Below, piece by piece: positions 59,753-64,000 of a stretch of 64,000 bases of DNA (within the stretch, counting starts at the first letter, position 1; each line of letters opens with the position of its first letter). Below the pieces are notes generated by a model, which saw nothing but the letters and a program-made list of their open reading frames with translations, was not told the DNA's origin and did no database searches. The stretch spans positions 4,348,469 through 4,412,468 of the forward strand of contig CP053162.1 in the NCBI GenBank assembly GCA_014607495.2, given 5' to 3'. This stretch comes from Carposina sasakii (taxonomy: Eukaryota > Arthropoda > Insecta > Lepidoptera > Carposinidae). Position numbers and translations under genes: made by a program.

Positions 59753-60353
59753 CATTAATTCATTCATTGACAGGCCGCGCCGACGCAAGACTCCGATATT
59801 TCGGCCACGCGTGACTGGGGCAAGACACGTCGGCGTCCAAGGGGCGGTGCAAAGATTGGTGTCTAAGAACATGTGTGATTGGTGTTCAAATTATTTGCAA
59901 ATGTTGTATAGGAAAAAATATTTTTCCCAATATGATTCGTGCGAATAGAAACTCTGCTGTTGAAGTGCTACTCAGAAAACGTTGTATAAACAAAATTGTC
60001 AAGTCAACAAGATGTATGAAATGTACCTGTTAAAGTACATTAATTACCAAGCTTAATCACAGCTTTTGAGCATTATGTATATCCCGATTCAAATTACAAA
60101 TTTTAATTCTATTAACTTTAGGCGCAGGACTTGGACATTTTGCGAATATGAGATGATATGCCTAAACTGCTAAAACAATATTTAGGTAAAATGTTTATGA
60201 GGTCTTAGGATTTATCTAAGTTGAACTCTGTATTTGCGCTTTTGGTAAATAAACAGAATAAGCAAACACTTGTAGTGATGCACAGCTCTGTAAAGGATGT
60301 ATAGTATTAATAGCTTTAGTTAGGTCTTAAATAAAAAGCCTTAATTTATAGAA

Positions 60354-61752
60354 TACAATTTTTATTTACTATCCTAAGTTAGAATACATGATAAAATGGT
60401 TATGTCCGAAATATACAATCATTTAATTTTGATTATTATAGTTAAAAACAAAAATTGATTTTATAACTTTTCCAATTCCTTAGCAACTAGGGACAATTAA
60501 AATAATGGAAGAAATTAAATAGATTTCACCAGTAGGTCGGAATCTGCCTATGTTTGAGGAACTTCATCCTAGGTAACTAGTACCTAACTACAAACATGTT
60601 CTTTTCAGTCAACAATTAAAACACTTAAGTAACATAATAAGGTGACTTCTGAAACACTTGGCAAATAACCAAGTTGATTTGATATACTTAGAACTAAAAT
60701 ATAAACATAGTTTTAAATTTTAATGATAGTGACGCAAATAGATTTTGTACCATCAACTGAGTTTTGTCAAAAGATTAAATAACTAATTTGCGTAACCACA
60801 CACAAAGAAGGATAGCTTTTAAAATAAAGTTATTCCTGCTCGATTTCATGCCGGAAATACATGGACATTTTAGGCAGATAGCCTTTCCTACCTACAAAAG
60901 TGAACATAATAATAACTATATGCCACAGCCAATATATAAAAGTTTAATCTTACTCTATTATTGGTGAGCAACTTTCGATATGGCATATCAATATTTTAAA
61001 CACAAAATATCATAAAATCAGAAATGGTGCTGATATGTGATTATTATAGTAAACAAAATACTATTGAGTATGCAATAGTTCACACTTTACTAAGTCAAAT
61101 AAGTGAAAGGTTGCATAAAATAATGATGTAGACTTATACAAAGAATACAAACATCTTATGCAAAAACTTCATAATTTAATATGAAAGTTAAGATGCTTAT
61201 ATTGCACTAACTCTAATATAATGTGATATCTTTAAACATATTTACATGAAAAACAAAATAATTTTTATAGTGGTTGATCCATTTGAGAAATTTCACAAAT
61301 AAATCCATTACTTACCAAATTGTGTGCAATAAATAATATTGCTCTGTTGAGATCTAGCAGAAAACGTCCTAGTGGACGCAAGTTAAAGACTTAAAATGTA
61401 GTAAATTAAAAACTATGAAATCATTTAAAACAAAATTGGTAAAGCACCATGAAAAAGGAGTTGGAACCAGCCAAAATGCTCTCATTGTGACAAAATTTTT
61501 GATACTAAATTTTTAAATCGTCATACTTATGAAGTTGATTTTATTTTACTACTCGAATTTGTCAACACAATGGTCATATCAAAACTTAGAGAGCTAAAAT
61601 ACAATTTTTGGTACTGAGAAAAATAAATAATGACTACATACAACGAATCCATCGAAAGTCCCTTGAAAATATGGTATAAGTTCTTCATAATCTGAAAAGA
61701 AGGAAAATAAATTATTTTTATTTGAAGGTAAAAAAACAAAGAAGTATCAGTG
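60354..61752. other. AT-rich interval between convergent SGF29 and Rbf
   Basis: No coding exon is seen on either strand. It is probably the 3' UTRs of the two convergent genes plus a spacer. Confidence 0.4.
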
Positions 61753-61867
61753 GGGTAAGTACGAACCTTTTTACGCGGCGTAACGCTATCGACTCGCAAG
61801 CAAAATCTATGTGATTTGACAGTTTGACAATAGCGTTACGGACTATGGAGAGGTGCGTGCTTACCCC
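61753..61867. mobile_element. ~115-bp palindromic MITE
   Basis: The ends 'gggtaagtacgaacc' and 'gcgtgcttacccct' are inverted, and inner words 'gcgtaacgctatcg' and 'aatagcgttacggac' face each other. A copy in opposite orientation lies at 63855-63969. Confidence 0.75.
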
Positions 61868-62096
61868 TCTGGACTTGATTAACAATCGTCAATCTAGCAA
61901 AGGATTGGTGGTAGACAAGTGTGAGTATGATATCCACCAATAATTTATCGGTCCGTGAAGTCAATGAATTTGATTAGTGAATATCAAACGAATCCGTAGC
62001 AACGTAGAATAGAATAGCACATATCTGTTGGAAACCCAGCCCAAGTGTGTATGTATAGTATAGTATAGTTTGCTAGTGTCTGTGTGCTCACCGCTG

Positions 62097-64000
62097 TCAC
62101 AGGTTGCGGCGGTCGCTGACGACGCCCTGCAGCTTGCGCACGACGCTGGGCGCGGCGCAGCGCACGCGCTTCACGATCTCGCTCGCGTCCGCCGGACTCG
62201 GGCGCTTCACACCGTGCGATATCATCGAGTTTATCGCTTGCAGGTCCTGGAAGATAAATTCAATTGTAAATATGGTTAAGAAACTTTTGGTTAACAATCC
62301 TCTCTTATGTAAGTAAGTAATAGATATTCGTTTTATTTTATTAACGCAATAAATACAGAACAGATTTTGATGATGTTATGTATATGCCGGTGTCGCCGCT
62401 ATAGTGATAGATCTGCAGGAACCTTGGCGGGGCTGCGGCTGAAGCGGTACGTGAGCAGGGAGCGCGGCGGCGGCGAGGTGAGCGGCTTGACGTACAGCTG
62501 GTGTCGCTGCGACACGCGCGTGCCGGCCGGCGAGCGAGCTGCGTCGCCGCGCGCGCATGGTAGTGGGGACAGACTGCATTCCTGTACAGAGAAGAGGTTT
62601 AGGTGTTGATGTCGAAGGCATACTGTAGGTCTCTCGTGTTAGCCGTTTTGTAATACGTAGTGTTCTACAGTAGGCTTTCGAGATATAGGTAATATTATGA
62701 TGACATCTCACAGTTTTAAAAGCCACTCGAACGCAAAGTTGTGAAGTTTGTATTCGCGGTACATAATTGCTAATTGCTGTCTGACGACTATCTTTTTTTT
62801 CTTGCTTTCTGATGATCAACATGAATAAACTTAATGGAATAGAAGTGGCATGTATGTGTGTTGCCATATTTTCTTTAAGCATGGCATTATAGAATTGAAT
62901 ATTTTATATTTGAGAATTACATATAAATGGGGACAACAAAAATATATTTGATTAAGTTTCAACGAGTGATTATCACTATGAAATGTCAAAATAGATAGCC
63001 TACAATAGCTTAAGAATGAAAACAGGTAGATGTGAGCGAGAACTGCTAGATTAGACAGTAAGTTGGTGCAATAGTGGCGACGGACTTTTGTGATTGTGAA
63101 GTTTGACTAACTGCACTATTGCACTTATCTATTTCATAATAATGCACTTCATGTACAATAACAAACATAGTGATAAAGGGGAATGAAGCTAAAAATTATT
63201 TAAAAAATTTAAATTACTTACGTCTTTACGCCTGCCAGTGAATCGCAAGGCAAAGTTCTGCATACATTGCACGTACACTTGATTGTAGAAGTTGATTAGA
63301 TCTCCGCGTTCTGCGGTGCCTAAAACAAACGTTTTATATTGTAATACAAATTGTTACTATGATTCCTACTGTTAACTAACGACGTTAGTCTAACGTTAAG
63401 CTGTTAAAAATTTTCTACATTTCACCAACCAATCACTATTAAAGATTTTGTTAAATATTTGCTGTTCTGTGCTGGAGTCACGTGTGTGACGGGTGTCATG
63501 GCTTTATAAACACAAAATTAACTTTCTGTCTTGTTACTTTTCATGAGAATAACTTTAATTTTGATGACAAAGAGATCATAATGACAACATTTAGTATGCA
63601 GGTGATAGGAGGATACAGGAAGAAATTGGGTTGATTCCGACTGTCACATTTAAACCTAAACTTAAAATTAGTTCTGTCTCTTTCTGGCTTAGTCCTTTAT
63701 CTTAAAAATGAAGAGAGGCAGACCTGACTATTTTTAAGTTTACGTTAAAGTCGGATTAAAAAAAAAACATTTGCTCGCGATACATTTTGTACGAGACCAC
63801 ATGTAATGTATTACATCCCAAACTGTAAAAGCCGACCTAAGTGTGACGGTCAGAGAGGTAAGCACGAACCTCTCGATAGTCCGTAACGCTATCGTCCACG
63901 TGTCAAATACATAGATTTTGCTAGCGAGTCGCTAGCGTTACGCCGCGTAAAAACGTTCGTGCTTACCCCGCAGATTCGAGCATAATATCTCACCCTCAGC
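62097..64000 (-). CDS. Rbf: retinoblastoma-family protein, C-terminal part (partial)
   Basis: The Rb/p107/p130 pocket protein represses E2F and controls S-phase entry. Visible exons are 63994 to beyond 64000 (possible: AEG, then a GTGAGA donor), 63222-63319, 62423-62581 and 62097-62246 (TGA 62097-62099). Phases agree. The sequence TAERGDLINFYNQVYVQCMQ matches the p107-type motif at the end of pocket domain B. It is followed by a Pro/Ser-rich stretch with SP sites (LSPLPC, RSPAG, TSPPPRS, RSPAK), as expected for CDK targets. The last exon is DLQAINSMISHGVKRPSPAD (compare RLREINSMI in p107), ending DRRNL. The donor after 62423 is GTTCCT, a weak site, but the frame join K|DLQAINSMI is convincing. 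Most of the gene lies right of the window. Confidence 0.85.
62829..63003. mobile_element. relative of the 45063-45243 MITE
   Basis: It shares 'ggcatgtatgtgtgttgcca' and ends 'tgtcaaaatagatagcct'. More diverged than the other copy. It lies in an Rbf intron. Confidence 0.6.
63632..63765. repeat. small palindromic repeat
   Basis: 'gattccgactgtcacattta' at the left is mirrored by 'gtttacgttaaagtcggatt' at the right. Same family as 29461-29590. Confidence 0.65.
63855..63969. mobile_element. ~115-bp palindromic MITE, opposite orientation
   Basis: Begins 'ggtaagcacgaacctctcga', ends 'cgttcgtgcttaccccg'. Same family as 61753-61867. It lies about 25 bp from the putative Rbf donor at 63994. Confidence 0.75.

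Overview
The window is nuclear DNA from an arthropod, most likely a moth or butterfly (Lepidoptera). It is AT-rich, its genes have short exons with GT-AG introns, and its introns and gaps are full of small repeats whose end sequences are familiar from lepidopteran genomes. These include RTE-type 3' ends reading 'actagtggacgcccgcgact', the 'tccactgctggacgtaggcctc' repeat, tRNA-derived SINEs and many foldback MITEs. I assembled the exons by eye from splice sites and reading phase; no alignment or search was run.

Left to right: (1) 1-3.1 kb is the 3' end of something uncertain plus a palindromic MITE. (2) 3.1-15.1 kb (+) is an axonemal inner-arm dynein heavy chain of about 3,941 aa, in one tiny and one 11.7-kb exon. 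(3) 16.1-20.3 kb (-) is a five-exon, 193-aa coiled-coil protein of unknown function. It converges on the dynein and diverges from the next gene. (4) 20.8-24.9 kb (+) is an SREK1-type splicing regulator of 607 aa. (5) 25.5-27.0 kb (+) holds an Arg/Ser-repeat ORF and an unrecognised 3' exon. (6) 29.3-36.5 kb (-) is morgue, an eight-exon F-box/zinc-finger/E2-variant protein with Gly where an active E2 has Cys. (7) 36.6-46 kb is a transposon-rich zone: a foldback element with about 300-bp inverted ends, a nearly intact Harbinger transposase, a hAT relic, two LINE relics and MITEs. (8) 46.9-52.1 kb (-) is Pabp2/PABPN1, with what looks like an alternative last exon. (9) 52-56.3 kb is repeats. (10) 56.3-59.3 kb (+) is SGF29, the H3K4me3 reader of SAGA. 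(11) 62.1-64.0 kb (-) is the 3' end of a retinoblastoma-family gene (Rbf) that runs off the window.

Most host genes act in gene expression: splicing (SREK1), poly(A) tail synthesis (Pabp2), chromatin acetylation (SGF29), E2F/Rb cell-cycle control (Rbf) and ubiquitin-linked apoptosis control (morgue). The dynein is a motility gene. They look like ordinary neighbours rather than one pathway. The sequences most worth a second look are the dual C-termini of Pabp2, the near-intronless dynein, the unknown coiled-coil gene, the RS-repeat ORF, the GGCCCGG foldback element and the TIR element at 54.4-55.6 kb.
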